In this document: piece after piece, positions 27,665-41,200 of the stretch | How positions within the stretch are numbered: position 1 is the stretch's first letter | Layout: each line of letters opens with the position of its first letter | DNA from: Echiichthys vipera | Lineage: Eukaryota > Chordata > Actinopteri > Perciformes > Trachinidae | Assembly: GCA_963691815.1 (NCBI GenBank) | Contig: OY829657.1 | Coordinates: 12,355,551 to 12,419,550 of the forward strand | Reading direction: 5' to 3' | Length of the DNA: 64,000 nucleotides | The notes under the pieces: generated by a model | The model's input: the letters and a program-made list of their open reading frames with translations, nothing else | Told to the model about the DNA's origin: nothing | Databases searched by the model: none | Made by a program: the position numbers and the translations under genes

Positions 27665-29155
27665 TGTGTGTGTGTGTGTATGTGTGTGATCCCGCTTGCA
27701 CGTAGACACCGCATCTCCCTGTGAATGTTAATCATCTTTTTAATTGGCTTCCTTGACTTGGCGACCTCTACTTGAGACGGCAAACCTGCATCACGGTGCT
27801 CCTCCTTCAGTGGTGTTCTGCTGTTTTCTTACTTTGCCTCTAGTATGTGTGTGCAGTTTGTGCATGTAATAACTCTCAAGCAGTAGAGATTGGAACTTCC
27901 TGGAGGCAGTGAGACCTTTGACACCCAGCCATCCTCTTGTCCTCCACTTTTATCATTATCCATCTACAAATCCTTACACAGTTTGGGCTCATTTATCCAG
28001 CCTTTTGGTTCTCATATGCCTTGCTAACACATTCGAGACAGGTACTTCACTGACCGCTATTGAAACTCTCTAACCAGGAGAGCAGAGGACAGCAAACACT
28101 AAAACTGTGTGATGTATAAATCACTTCTGATTAATGATCTAGAGGTGATAAGTGGGTAATTGTAATTGACCACTTAAACCGTTTTACCACAGGAAACAGA
28201 TGTGGCTTTTCCGACACTTATGTCAATAATGATTACTGCTGCATGTCATTGGATTGGTTAATGCGTGAGAAGTGACTGTGATTGGTCATGTCAACTGAAA
28301 CGGTATTTACTCAAGCATACATGTCTACGTTTATACATACCCCACTAACAGCCTTTTTCATGAACAGCCTAAGTCCAGCAGCCACTCTTCAACTGCACTC
28401 AAGACACCAAAACAACAATTAATTAATTTAATTAATTACTCAAGCCAGAATGTTGGCATTATATTCAAACACCTAAAAGTGGGCTTAAGCAGGACCCTGA
28501 CTGGCATCCCAGTACAGATTGAGTTGAAAAATAAGCATGCATGCAACCAGTCACAGTACACAGAAGACCCACACAGGAGAACACACACTTTATTGGCAGA
28601 AGAATCTGGAAGATATTTTTACCCAAGCCTTACCTCAGAGAGGACAAAAGATAATATTTTCCATTTTCCAGCTCACAATTGTGCTCTTTGGTAAATCACT
28701 TGAGAAGACCAGGGTGGTCAAGATATATTGTGTATTTTGCTTATTTTTTTTCACATAACTTTTATTCCCTTTTTTCCTACCACCAAATATGGCACCTACA
28801 GTAAAAGGTGCACACTTAATCCCTTGTACTTCTTTCTTTCTTCTCTGTTTTTCCCTTGCAGTATTTCTACAAATCTTTCCTCTCTCTCAATGTCTCTCCT
28901 TTATCCTTTCTTTTTTTTTTCTTTATTGTGTATTTGCCCTTTCTCTTGCTGTCTGCTGCTCTCTTTCTCTCTCTGGATGACTGAGGGGACAAGAAATTCA
29001 CCACTCTTCCATTACTGTATCTGCAGTTACCTGAAGGCCACCACATCCTTTTAACAACACACAGGTTACAAACTACAGAACAGGCTGGAGCTGTCTATCA
29101 ATAATGCCAGTCACACAAAAAACACGACAGTCACTGATATATATAAACAAACCAC

Positions 29156-29204
<49 letters not shown>

Positions 29205-32200
29205 ATATATATTATATGTTTGATATAGATTTCGGGACAGGATGTGGCACAAAAAGCCTTTGTTTTTACTAGTTTCAACCTAATTTGAATGACTCCCAAG
29301 TCACACATTCCTCCAGTCTAAGCTTTTTATTGCTGCGTACGGTAACTATTAAGCTTCTTTCTTTTTAGCTCAGACCTGACAGGAGGGACATGGTCTGGTC
29401 TTGGCCCGAGGGTTCCTCCCCTGCCTTTCCTCCCCATCCACATCTCCATCTGCCTGTCATTGCTCATCGCCAGCTCTATGGCTCTCCTGTGGAGGCAGAC
29501 AGGTGGTTCTAACCCTAAAGAAACAGTACCCCTGTAGGCAACAACCTGCCTAAGCCTGGCCACCTTCCCTAGTCTTGTCCTTCTGTTTAATTTCCTGGCC
29601 AGTATGGAGAGACTTGGTCTGCGGCAGGCTTGATTGGACAAAGCTGAATGCCATTTAAGAAAATACTTATAGTCATGCGATAACTTAAGCAAATTTAAAG
29701 CGTCCCAACAAAGAAACAGTTTATTGCAGTGACTTTGTGATCATGGGGCTAATTGTGTTTAATTTAGATTCCCCAGTGGCAGACCTCTAGTATGCTCATT
29801 AGTTGTGGGGTTTCAGAAATGTGTACACATGGTGACATAAGAAGAAGGAAAGAGGCAGTGTGACTTTGAATTCCTCTCTGCCTGCTGTTCGCTCATCATC
29901 TGGAGTCTGCTCGTGGTGCCGGCCACAGGAAATGATGAAAACTCAGTGGGGAAAAGATTCAGATTGCAATAATATTTGTGTTAAATGGCACCTTTCATCT
30001 TCTTACTCACCTTTCCTCACTTGTTTTATCACGCTGTCATTGTGGCAAAGCGGGGGGAGAAAGAGAGTAGCACATGACATGCATTTGCTACTGTACATGT
30101 CATGGAGTTTGCATGTTCTCCCCGTGTCTGCGTGGGTTTTCTCCGGGTTCTCCGGTTTCCTCCCACAATCCAAAAAGACATGCACTTGTTAGGTTAATTG
30201 ATGACTCTAAAATTGCCCGTAGGTGTGAATGGTTGTCTGTCTCTGTGCGTCTCTATGTGCCCTGCGATAGACTGGCATCTTGTCCAGTGTGTACCCCGCC
30301 TCACGCCCGATGTTGGCTTGGATCGGCTCCAGCCCCCCCATGACAGGGACAAGCGGTTGAAGATGAATGAATGAATGTACCGGCTTGAGGCATGAAAATT
30401 ATAAAAATATCTGCACATATGGAACCAATGAATATACATTAAATTTGTATCAACAATGATTAATCGCGCAGCAATTCATCACTTAAAGAAAGTAGAACAC
30501 ACGTGGTTATGTCTGACTAATTCAACAAGCCCAAATGTCAGGTGAGATTGAAGCAGACTGGTGACTAGTCACTTATTGTTGGTGTGTCTTCAAGTTTGAA
30601 AACTTGTCGTCCATTGTCCTGAACCAAACCTTAGTTTCATTACACCACAATTATCACATTCTCTCTTACACTCTCTTGAGTTCTGTCTTCCCTTATTCCT
30701 TCTTAAAACATCATCCTGTTCCTAATCCACCTCTTTCATTTCTTCCCTCTAAGGGGAATTAGTCCTGTATCTTTTCTTGCCTCCTTCATTTAGATTTTCT
30801 AGTCAGCCGAGATCCCCAGTGAAGGTGTATTCTATGTACACAAGCCCTCTGCACCACTTACAAAATTGCCTTGTTCACGTGTACTGTCCTTTTTTAATTT
30901 CAGTTCACACATACACATGCATGTCAGTCCCTAACCACCAAGGTCCCTCACATCTTTGTGAAATAGCCTTCTTCCTAATCCACCTGGTTGTGCTTGGCTC
31001 CTCTGGGGGCTTTTCAAGTGTCTTAATATAGTGTGCAGAAAGAGGAGGCGGGTAACGAGGCAGTCTGTGAAGCTCGGGCAGTTTTAATCTGCCCCGGTCC
31101 TCCAGTGGCAAGAAGAGGGACCCCGCAGGCCCCTGGCCAATCTCTCTGCCTCTCTTTGAAGGTCTCCTTAATCCCCTTACAGAGAGGCAAGGAAATGCAG
31201 ATGTGTGCATATGTGTGTAGATGTTTTTGTGTGTGCATATGCCTGTGGGATTGTAGAGAAGCGGCAGTTAGGACCCTGCATCTCCAAAGGTCCAATGGTG
31301 ATTGAGACTTATGCACGCCGTCTCTCTGCCACTCTGTGCCTTTGTCTCTCGCACATACTCCACATTATACAGTTTATTGTCCACCCACAGTAGTTGCTGA
31401 ACTTCCCCAGGGGTATTACCAAGGCCAAGCTTCAACATCTGCGAAGTGGGAACACACATACACACAGTGCTTTCATCTCTGCCTCTCCAGCGACTGTGTC
31501 CCAGTGTTTGGGCAGGAAAATAGGATTGTGTAGAGCTCAGCGTTTAGAGAGCCCAAAGGCCGCCTGTCAAATTCAGCTCGTACAGTCTGTGATGCCTCAT
31601 TTTGCCAGTCGTCGCTCAAGTCATTTCGAACTCTGTTCTCTCAGTCCCACCAGCCAACTCTGGACTGATGGCTTTCTTTGCCTCCTCCCTGGTCTCTGTG
31701 TAGAAGCTTTTTTTTATTTATTTTTTTTATCTCACTTGGGTTCATGTGGTTTGTTTATCGCAGTCCCCTTGTTTTCTTTCTCTTTCACACTGTTATTGTT
31801 TGTTAGCGGTGATGTTTCCAATAGTTCTGCTGCGCGAATTGGTTTCCCCATGGTGCAACATGGGTTGTATTCAGTGGGGCACATCAAAACTAGAACCAGA
31901 ACTTTTGTATTGGCAGCGTAGGCACACAACATCTATAACACTATCATACAAAGAAAATACAATATCCTTTTCAGCAGTGTATTGTAGGGAACTGACTTGG
32001 CCTTCAAAACTAGTCTGCTCCAAATCATCAAAAGAATCATAGTGGAAGTTGTCTTTTTTAAAGCAGTGTCCTATTTTTTTTTTACAGATTCAACTTCATG
32101 TGAATGAAGATGAAGATCTGTCCTATAACCAGCCTAGCATGTTCACATTGTTGAGAAATAAAAGAAAGCATGTATGATGTTTTTGTCAGGTTGCATGGAG

Positions 32201-35200
32201 CCAGCTAGGCCAAGGGCACCAAAGGAAGGTGCCTCAAAAATGAGTAGTTAAAAAAAAAATGGCTGACTGCATCTGTCCAGGTAGATCCGTCCAAAGTGTT
32301 CCAGGGGTGAATCCCTGTCTTGCAGGTGGTACTTAGATCCCTGTCTTAGGAGTCAGGGTCTCTGAATGATGCAAATCCCCTAGCTGTATTTAAAGCTCCC
32401 AAATCATCCCTGGCCAAATCCCTTCAAGATATTCCCTGCTCGATTGGATGGCATTAAAGGATCGCAGAGACAGAACAATACACCGTCTGGCAGCCTGGTG
32501 GAATCAGGGATAAAGGGAAGGGAAGAGAGGGAAAGCAGAAGAAATAGCAATAAAATAGAAGTGGATAAATCAGGTAGAGACCGAGGGTGCAGATTTAGAG
32601 TATGGGGTAGAAGGATAGAGGATAGAGAGAGAATTTTATTAGTAGGCAGGGAACAGATGAGAGGAATGGGACAGGAAAAACGGACAGCTGCTTGTTGGGC
32701 TGTACAACGTGGTGGGACTGAATGATTCCTCCTGCTCTTAGCCTGTAACATCATCTGTTTGTTAAAGCCGGTGCAGGCCAACAAGCTTTACTAATCTATC
32801 TAAATCTTGTTGTTAAATCTGTATATATTTTTCTAGGTTATTTATATGAAGTTTAATCCGCTCTTAATGCTGTTATGTTACATGGAATACCAGCCCAGTT
32901 TCTTAGGATAAACAAGATCACTCAGAATTTGCACACAGCTTTTCCCCTTGTACTATTGGAAATGCTTTTGATGGGAGAGAACTGATTTTTTTTTCTTCTT
33001 TCAGTTCTAGAGAGTGCCATGAGCTTTTAGAAAAAACACATTTTCTTTCATTCTTTATTTTTCTTCTCCTTTCTCCTGTCGGTGGCACTGAGTCTGTTTG
33101 TGTGTGACAGTTGATATTGATAGGACTAGCACAGAGAACAAAGGCTGCCCACCTTATTCCTTTCAGCACAAAAAAATGCTGTTATAAGCTGCATAGATCC
33201 AGGAGGCTGGGGCTAATGCCAGGACCCAGACAGCGTCCGCCACCCATGTTTACTAAGAGGAAACTAGGCTTTACCAATTAAATGATTACCTATATGCAAC
33301 ATATATTAACACCCTGAGCACCCATCAACCCCACATCAGACAGAACACTTTTACTGTGAGGCCTTGGCACTTACAAGCTTTGTTATGATGCAGAAAGTGA
33401 AGTATTAACAGAAGAGTTAGTTCCTGACTTTGTAATGCGCCACTTTCAACTGTACCTCAGTAAGCTGTGTGATTGACAGTAATGGGGCGGAGCAGCCGTG
33501 ATGAGTTTGTAATAATCTGACTGGAGTCAGGTTCAGTACTATGCTAATGAGCTAGTGTGTTGGTGGTTTAGCATGACTAATGGCGCACGTCGCTAACAGA
33601 GCTGTCTGGGAGGGAGGAAGGGAGCAAAGGAGGAATGGAGAAATAAAGAGGCTTTGCTGGAGTGTTGTGAAGGTATAAGACAGTCAAGAGAGGAGAGTTG
33701 CAGGAGATTGCATTGTTAGTCTTTGGGGAAAAGGAAAATACAGTTGAGGCCTGATTCCCTTGGCAGATATGTTCACAAAAGCAGAAGAGCAAGGCAGAGG
33801 AAAGAAAATTGCCTTTGAAAGAGCAGCAGTGAATTTGAGGAAGGACATGCAGCACTTACTCTTGCACACTCTTTACAGGTGCTTTTTATCAAGTAAAAAA
33901 AAGCTGTTTGTGTAGCATTCTATGTTTTTTCCCCCCTGTAGCTGATTGATAAATGTTTTATTATTGAAAAGTGAAAAGGGTCCAGAGTGTTTTTATGTAT
34001 TGTCTATATGTAGTAACTATTTTCCTTTTAGTATAATTGATGCACAGTTTTCCATGAGAAAGAAAAAGATGTGTGTGTGTGGCACATGTATTTTCTTAGG
34101 TTTGCAGGAGTAGTTGTTCGATTTATGGTTGTCGATGAAAACATGGGAATGTGTTTTCATTTCTTACCCCAATCCAACTTTCTTGAAAAAACTTTCTCGT
34201 CACGTATTTATTTAGTGAGATTTTTTTAAGCTTGCTACAAGTTCTCATTCCTTCCTCTTCTCTTCCGTTCGCTTCTGGAGAGTGTGGAATTGTTGATAAG
34301 TCGTCTTGGCAGGGAGGCGAGAGTAATCATTTTACTCCAGATGTTAGAGTTTGGGAGGGAACCAAAAGGGAGGTGAGAGAGGGAGGGGAATGGGAGAAAA
34401 ACCAGCTGCCGCCACTACCAGTTCCACCCCACAACATGAAGTCATCTACTCCTCCCTCCCTGAGGCTCCCAATACCACCTCCTCCACACCATTCTGCAGA
34501 ATATTTTCTTCCTCCCTTCTTATTCTCAGTCCTACACATTTTGCCTCTCTCTGTGTCCCAGGAGGCCGCCGGGGCAGGCTGTGTTTACTGCTGAGGTAAT
34601 TGGAGTAGTAGAGAGAGCCTGACCCTGGCCCTGCTCAGACCTACGGTGTGTGTGTGTGTGGTTGCATGTGCGCATATGCCTGTTTGTGATGACTGGCAGT
34701 GAGGCCAGGGAAGGAAAACAGGCCTTAGCCATTGTCAGCACACCAGGGAACAGACAAATTGGTTTTCACGATGCTGTCTGTCTTTTCTTGTCTCAAATTT
34801 TCCAGCTATCCCTTTCGTCTTCCTGCATATCTCTCCATCTCTCTACCAACTCAAAGACAATCATTCATGCTCTCTCTTGTACTTGCGCTGCAGCGCTTTT
34901 TCTTCTCCTAGTACTCTTTTGTTCCATCTCTCTTTCTATCTCTCGCTCTGCTCATCATTTCTTCTCTCCAAGCTGAGCTGAGCTGCATAGACGGTGACTA
35001 TTGCCAGATATGAGCAAAAACTCCCACTCTGTTGCAGCCTTAGACATGAGCAAAATCATCCAACCTAATCCAGGCGCCTGTTGTGTTCATCTGTGGGTGA
35101 GATGGATCGGAGAGGGCCTGGAGTCAGGGTGCTGGGGAGAGTGAGGGCGCAGCCCTATAAACACTCTGAGACAGCCGCTCATCTGTTGCTTATTGTCATC

Positions 35201-38200
35201 CACATGCACATAACATATATATCATTGAATATAAGCTGTACTGTCTGTAACAATTGGCATTAGCTACAGTTTGTTTGTCTTTATCATATGAACACAAGTT
35301 TTGATCAGGAGAGAGGCACAAAAGAGTGCAGCATGACAGTGATTTAGCATGCATCTAGTGACCTCATCGCAGGGTTGTCAGGTAGTGGCAGTGGGACACG
35401 GCTCACCTACTTTAGCTCATCGCACTCCCATATCCCTTTTTCCTCCCTCCTGCTCCCCTCCCTCATCCCTCTGTCTTGCTCCCCCCTGATAGCTTTTACC
35501 GCTCTGCTGATTTCACAAATAGGCCTCATTGATTGAATCTGATTCTTGTGGATAGAGCAGCTTTATTGAGTGGCTTTTTCACTGATGGACAGGAGTGTGT
35601 GTGTGAGTGTGTGCTTGTTGTGCACAAATATGTGGGCATGTTAGGGATGATTAAGGAAAACTTCCTTTCCTCATCCATCTCATCTATCAGCTATTCTTGT
35701 CCCGGGAATTCCTGCAGGCAAATCATTACAGACACACACATGCAGCATGCTTACTTGATGGCTGCATCTGAGTGAATGTTTTATTATGGGTGGTGCAAGC
35801 TGACTGAGGAGTCTGTTAATCGTGGGGACACCTTGAGCTAGGCAACATTAAAGTGTTAACTGCTCTCCCTGGTGCTGTTAATCAAACATTCATCTAAGCT
35901 GTGCTTCTGCGGTAGGAAGCTGGCCCAGTACACAGTCCGAACCTTGTCATTGTCACCTGCATTATCTTTTCGTTTCCTCTGATCTCCCGGCTCCTGTCTG
36001 CAGCTGTTTTGTTGTGTGGCTCAAACCATGGCGTTAACACTGCCAAAACTTCCCATCGATCCGCAGAGTAGCACAGAGAACAAAAACAGAAAAGTAGGGA
36101 CCTGTAGCAATAGGGAATTTGTATTTTGATGGGGGGAAATTGGCTTGTTTCACATGTAAAAGAGGAAAGATGTGTCTGGGTTTGGGGGCTTTAGCTAACA
36201 AACTGTGTTCGAGAAAAGATGGAGCTATATCATCCGCACTCCACTGGGGATACACACATTTCACACACAGCAGCGCACACCTCATCCTAGCAGCAGCATC
36301 TGTGCTCTCCTCCTCTCGCTGCCCTCTATTTTGTGTATCTCTCCTCTCAACAGGCAGTGTGCCACCTATGCAGAGTTGGATGGATGGTGGCATCCTTTTG
36401 CCCCACACCCATTTAACCCCCAAACCCTGCAGATCCATCATCATACAGCACACAAAGATTCTTAAGCAGCCTGAATACTCATTTTCTAGCATGCAATTGC
36501 AGCCTGCTGCTGACCCATTGTACTCCCTCTCACACATACAGTTTTTAAGTATAGGCACAAAGATACCAAGGAAGTGTTGTTCTCCAGTTTATACTAGGGA
36601 TAGACGATGCATTGGCCGAACATTGACATCAGCCGATATTTGCATTGTTGACTCTCTTCATTCTGCAAATATCATGACATTCAAACATGGCAGTAGCCGA
36701 TCAATTGTGTGCTGGTTAAATGCTGTTGGTTGTTTGCAGTGGGACTCAGACAACAATGGCTGCTCTGAGAAAAAGCCACTGGCATGACACGACTCTAGCT
36801 TAAAAAAAGTGAAAGAACATGTCAGCCATGTAGTAGTATTAGACTCTGAGAAAGATCAGTGACATTGATGTTGTATTCTGTATGAAAAACAAGCTCTGAA
36901 AGATAACCCCATTTATTTTTCTAATCAATTCTACATTTACATTTAATTACATTTAATTTATCTTTCACAAAAATGTTTTGGGCTTATTCAAGTTCTTCTC
37001 ATTCAGTAGGTAGCTGTAAGGCAGGCTAAAAAAGGCTTTTGAAGCAGTAATTAAAAAAAATAATTTGATGGAAGGCTATATATATTAAATGTTATTTCAT
37101 AAATGTGTTTACTTGAATTTGTGCTCATTCAGAGAAAGTGTAATAAAATAGCTATTTTGCTGATTTTAATCCAGCTCTATGACATAGACATAGGCAGTGT
37201 GTTTGGCTTGCGTCCGTGGTCACAATGCACAGAACTCTGAGAGAGACCTCCACTATACGCCTGGCTGGGGTTTCTGCTACGGAGGGAAGCCAAACACGGC
37301 TCATCTGCACAAACTGCCCACACTGCCATGATACAAATTGGTTGAATTAAAGAAATGTGTCCATTTTAAATGTCAAATTAATTTAAAATAGGTTATAGTC
37401 AAGATTTGTTTGTTTCCCAGGCATAAAAGGAGCCAAATTATTATTTTAAACTTTGGTATCAGTCAGCCCAGAATTTCACAATTGGCGCATCCCTAATTTG
37501 TGCTTGATTTGAGAGGAACGACTATGCAAAGCATGGTTTCAGCAGAGTGGATAGTGTTTGTACAGCTCTTCATACAGTGATAATAAAAGGTAAAGACAAA
37601 TGTTTAGTCTGTTGTTTCCACAAACGTGTTAAGATTTTACACATTCAGCCCCCTCCATGGTTTGCATCTGGTGAAGTTATGTTCTCATTTTGTGTAGTCT
37701 TTTTCTCTCTCTTTCCCTCATTTGGGCAAAGGACCATTGACAGAGTTTTTGGTTAACACAAAGACAGAAGAAAAAAACTGGTCTGCTGCTGGTTAGATCT
37801 GTGGATGGCATTAACAAAGTGTAGCAGTAGTATTTTTCTCTTTTTTTTAATCATTCACAGTTGTTGAGGTCACGATCTGATTTAATTTGAGCTGTAGATG
37901 ACTGAAGAGGAAGACTGAGAAAAGAAAGCAACAGGGAGACTGGAAGACAATTGGAAATTGGATTCAATAATGTTTGTCTCTTTTAGGTGTCATAGGCAGC
38001 TTGTTCATTCATGTGTACAAGTGTTTACATAGAACATCTAATTAGTGTGTTTTTGGGTCTCTCGAGTAGGGTCCACCTGCCAATATTAGCCATGCTAGCC
38101 ATTTACCTGGACTTTGTTCAGTTAGCTTGGCCTGGTTATCATTGTTGACACTGCATGTCAAGCGGCCCTCCCTTCACCTCAAAGGCTGTTAATGAGGGAA

Positions 38201-41200
38201 CAAAGCAGGGACTTGACAACTGTTAAGAGCTACTAGGGTGTGGTTTTGTATTTTTTGTTCATATTACAATGACCAATAACTACTAAATGTTTGATTGGAA
38301 AAACTGAAGTTTAAGGTTTGATTTGCTACAAAGTACTCTGCCCTTTATTCAACAGAATGACTAGTGAATGGTAATTGAGTTGTAATGCATTTGTAGTATC
38401 ATCTATTTGCTCTGTGATGCACATCATCAACCATTGATAACTGGAGATTTTGAATCATGCAAGTTGCATCACTGGTGTTTGCATTACAAGCCATTTTGTC
38501 TGTCTTAGCGGTGTGTAAGCTTGGAAACAAATTTGTGGCATTTTTGTGCTTCTCGACTTCCCCATTAAAAGAAAAGAGAACCCAGTAGAGGTAGCGAGAG
38601 AGAGAAATCAGTAGAGAGAATTTCCTTGCTTCATTAATTGGCAACTCGTGGTATACTAAACATTGCACAGGCACACACACACACAGCTGAATACTGTGAC
38701 ATCTCTAAAACCACTGCCTTATATTTAGTCAAGGGAGACCAGCCTCTGTCACTTTTTCTCTTGCTTAACCTTGCTCTTTCTCTTCCTCTCTTTGTGGCCA
38801 TGTTGAAGAGGAGTCTCATGGGAGGGCTTAACTCTGAGCCCGCTTTCTTTCTTCCTTTCTTTCTCTTTCCCCTTCCACGTCTTTCTTTCCTTATCGTCCT
38901 TTGAATAGAGCAGCATACTGTTGTTAAGCCTGGTCCAGGAGACACACTCTGTGCAAAGATAGTATAAAGAAAGGGAGGAGGTTCAGTAGCTACTGTCCTG
39001 CTTTCATTACTGCCAACACTAATATGGCTGGTGTGCCTTTCTGTGTGTGCACATGATGGGTTTATGTTTAGATGCAGATCATATTTGCATGGTCGCAACC
39101 TTTCTTTGTTTTTGTGAGTTGTTGTAATGATGAAGGAACATCACATTTTACCTGATTTAGAAGCAAAAGGAAATCAATAGTTCACTTAAGCTGGAACTTG
39201 GGTCAGGCTTCACGTGCCTGTCTTTACACCTTTCAGTTTGGAGACTAATACACATAAGGCCATGCTTAAATTATGATTTACAACCTGTAAAACCACACAG
39301 GCTTTTTTGTTGTCATGGTTATTGAGTGTTCACTAGCTGCAGGGGAAATGGAGTTTGGGGTTGGTGGTAGCTGGGTGCGGGAAGGGGGGAGGGGGTGGGA
39401 GGAGGGGTGCTATCTTAATTGCTTTCCGTGAATAATTTCAGTCCCCTAATTTGGCGATAATGACAGTGGCTGTGGCTTTTGTATTTATTTATCCAAACAT
39501 TAATTGACAAGACTGACATTAGCCAGGGCGGTTATTGCGCATTTGATTGCGCACAAGGGAGCAAAGAAAATTACAGTAATTATCATTCTGATATGGATTA
39601 TGAATATGCATTCCCACACTTAATGTGTCTGTCAGCATTTTAGTAACAACAAGGCACTCTGCCATGACAACAGCACTTTAGCTTATCTCCATCTCTGCTT
39701 CCCTAAACCAAATCCAACCGGTGCTTGTGGAGAACAGATGACATGTATTGTCTAAATGATTTAGCTGCCCCACTGTAGCTTTTTAACAACACCCGGGCAT
39801 GTAGTTTGGTGAAATGGTCGTCATGTGGATTGTTTCAATTGGCCTATAAAGCTCGTGGAAATAATGGGAAATAGTGTGTGGTGTATTATTGCGAATGGAC
39901 ACTAACAATTCTGTGTTTCACAGGCTGAGGGAGAAGACAATTTGAAGAAGATGCAGCTGATGGAGCTAGCCATTCTCAATGGGACATACAGAGATAACAA
40001 CATCAAAGCACGTAAGTGAGCCTCCACAAACATGCACATAATTTTGCAGTCCATCCATTTTGCACCACAAACGACTAATCTTTTAACTGCATTGACCATA
40101 CTTGACATATATTTTCTGTATTTATCATTAACTAATGGTGTTTAGCTTCATTAAATTACTGTGTAGTCAGACTTCCTGTGTACATACATCATATTTTGTC
40201 TGACCACTAGCAGACCTCTCTCTCAAGCTCTCCAAACAATTCATGTTTACCTACCCAACCATGAGTAGGACCACTTCCATTCTGTTCTACTCCATATTTC
40301 TTTCCTCTTCATCCATTCCTCCATCCATCCTTCCCCCTGGAATCCAGATACCATTGCTCTGTATCACTTTCTCTTGGCAGGCTCTCAGCTTTCAGCACAT
40401 TGCCGTATTACACCTGCTCAACTCTGCATGTTAGTCACTAGCTCACAGATATACTTTTGCTCCTTATTCACCAAATGCACTCTCTAAATGCATTGTCACA
40501 ACTATGATTTGGATATTACAAATCATATAAAGCCCAAACATTTTTGTTATAGAGTATTTTAGTCCAGAACTTGCTTTTACTCTCTGGACTCTTGGTAATG
40601 TTCTTAAATATAATTTAAAATGTAAGTTAAACATCAGAAACTGGGTTCTTTGGTATACTTGGGTTCAAATGTATGAAATTAAACCAGAAGCGCTTAATTT
40701 CACTGTTTAGTTTTCCTTATTTAACTTCTGCTTTATTTTTTGCCATGATAAACTGGCCCACCATCTAACCATAGTTACCATAGCACTTGATTGAATTGAC
40801 CTGCCTCTGGGGAAGCTTATGTGACACAGCTCACAGCACGTGCTGATAAAGAACCACTTGAAAATGATTTTTGTTTGTCCATTTGTTATCCAACCTAAAT
40901 GGACTGCTGACTATGTGGGGATCAACATTTGTTTTGCTGTAGGTTCCAATTAAATTGCTGATCAGCCTTTCTTTGTAACCTGCCCTTCGTTGAGTGTTCC
41001 TCCTCCACATACAGTCAAGAGCTCCATTTCTGTTGGCATGTGTGTTGTTTACCTCATGTATGCCATTTCCAGTTGATGAATGTATTGCTGCTGTGGTGAT
41101 TTGTATGCTTTAAATGCTTTGGGATGACCGCAGCATTTATGCTTCTTGTGTTTTGGTGTGAGGGGTAATTTTTATTTTGTTTGGCCATGTTACCTTTTCC

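Larger units (their letters stand above)
21451..39923 (+). other. qkia: intron 4 of qkia
   Basis: The largest intron (18.5 kb). It holds (AC)n at 23565-23602, a (TG)n/(CA)n hairpin at 24396-24443, (TGCG)n at 27629-27687, (TA)n at 29159-29201, an L2-like LINE 3' end at 30101-30376, a 901-bp hAT-like element at 36595-37495 and a possible regulatory block at 39415-39615. The long open frames (31394-31921, 36119-36787) do not look coding. Confidence 0.85.

Noticed and set aside
31394..31921. 175-codon open frame in intron 4
   Set aside because: Cys/Ser/Leu/Phe-rich translation of CT-rich intron sequence; no domain, and no splice signals supporting it.
36119..36787. 222-codon open frame, the longest in the window
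   Set aside because: It runs across intron sequence into the left end of a DNA transposon, has no recognisable domain and a composition like the surrounding noncoding DNA.
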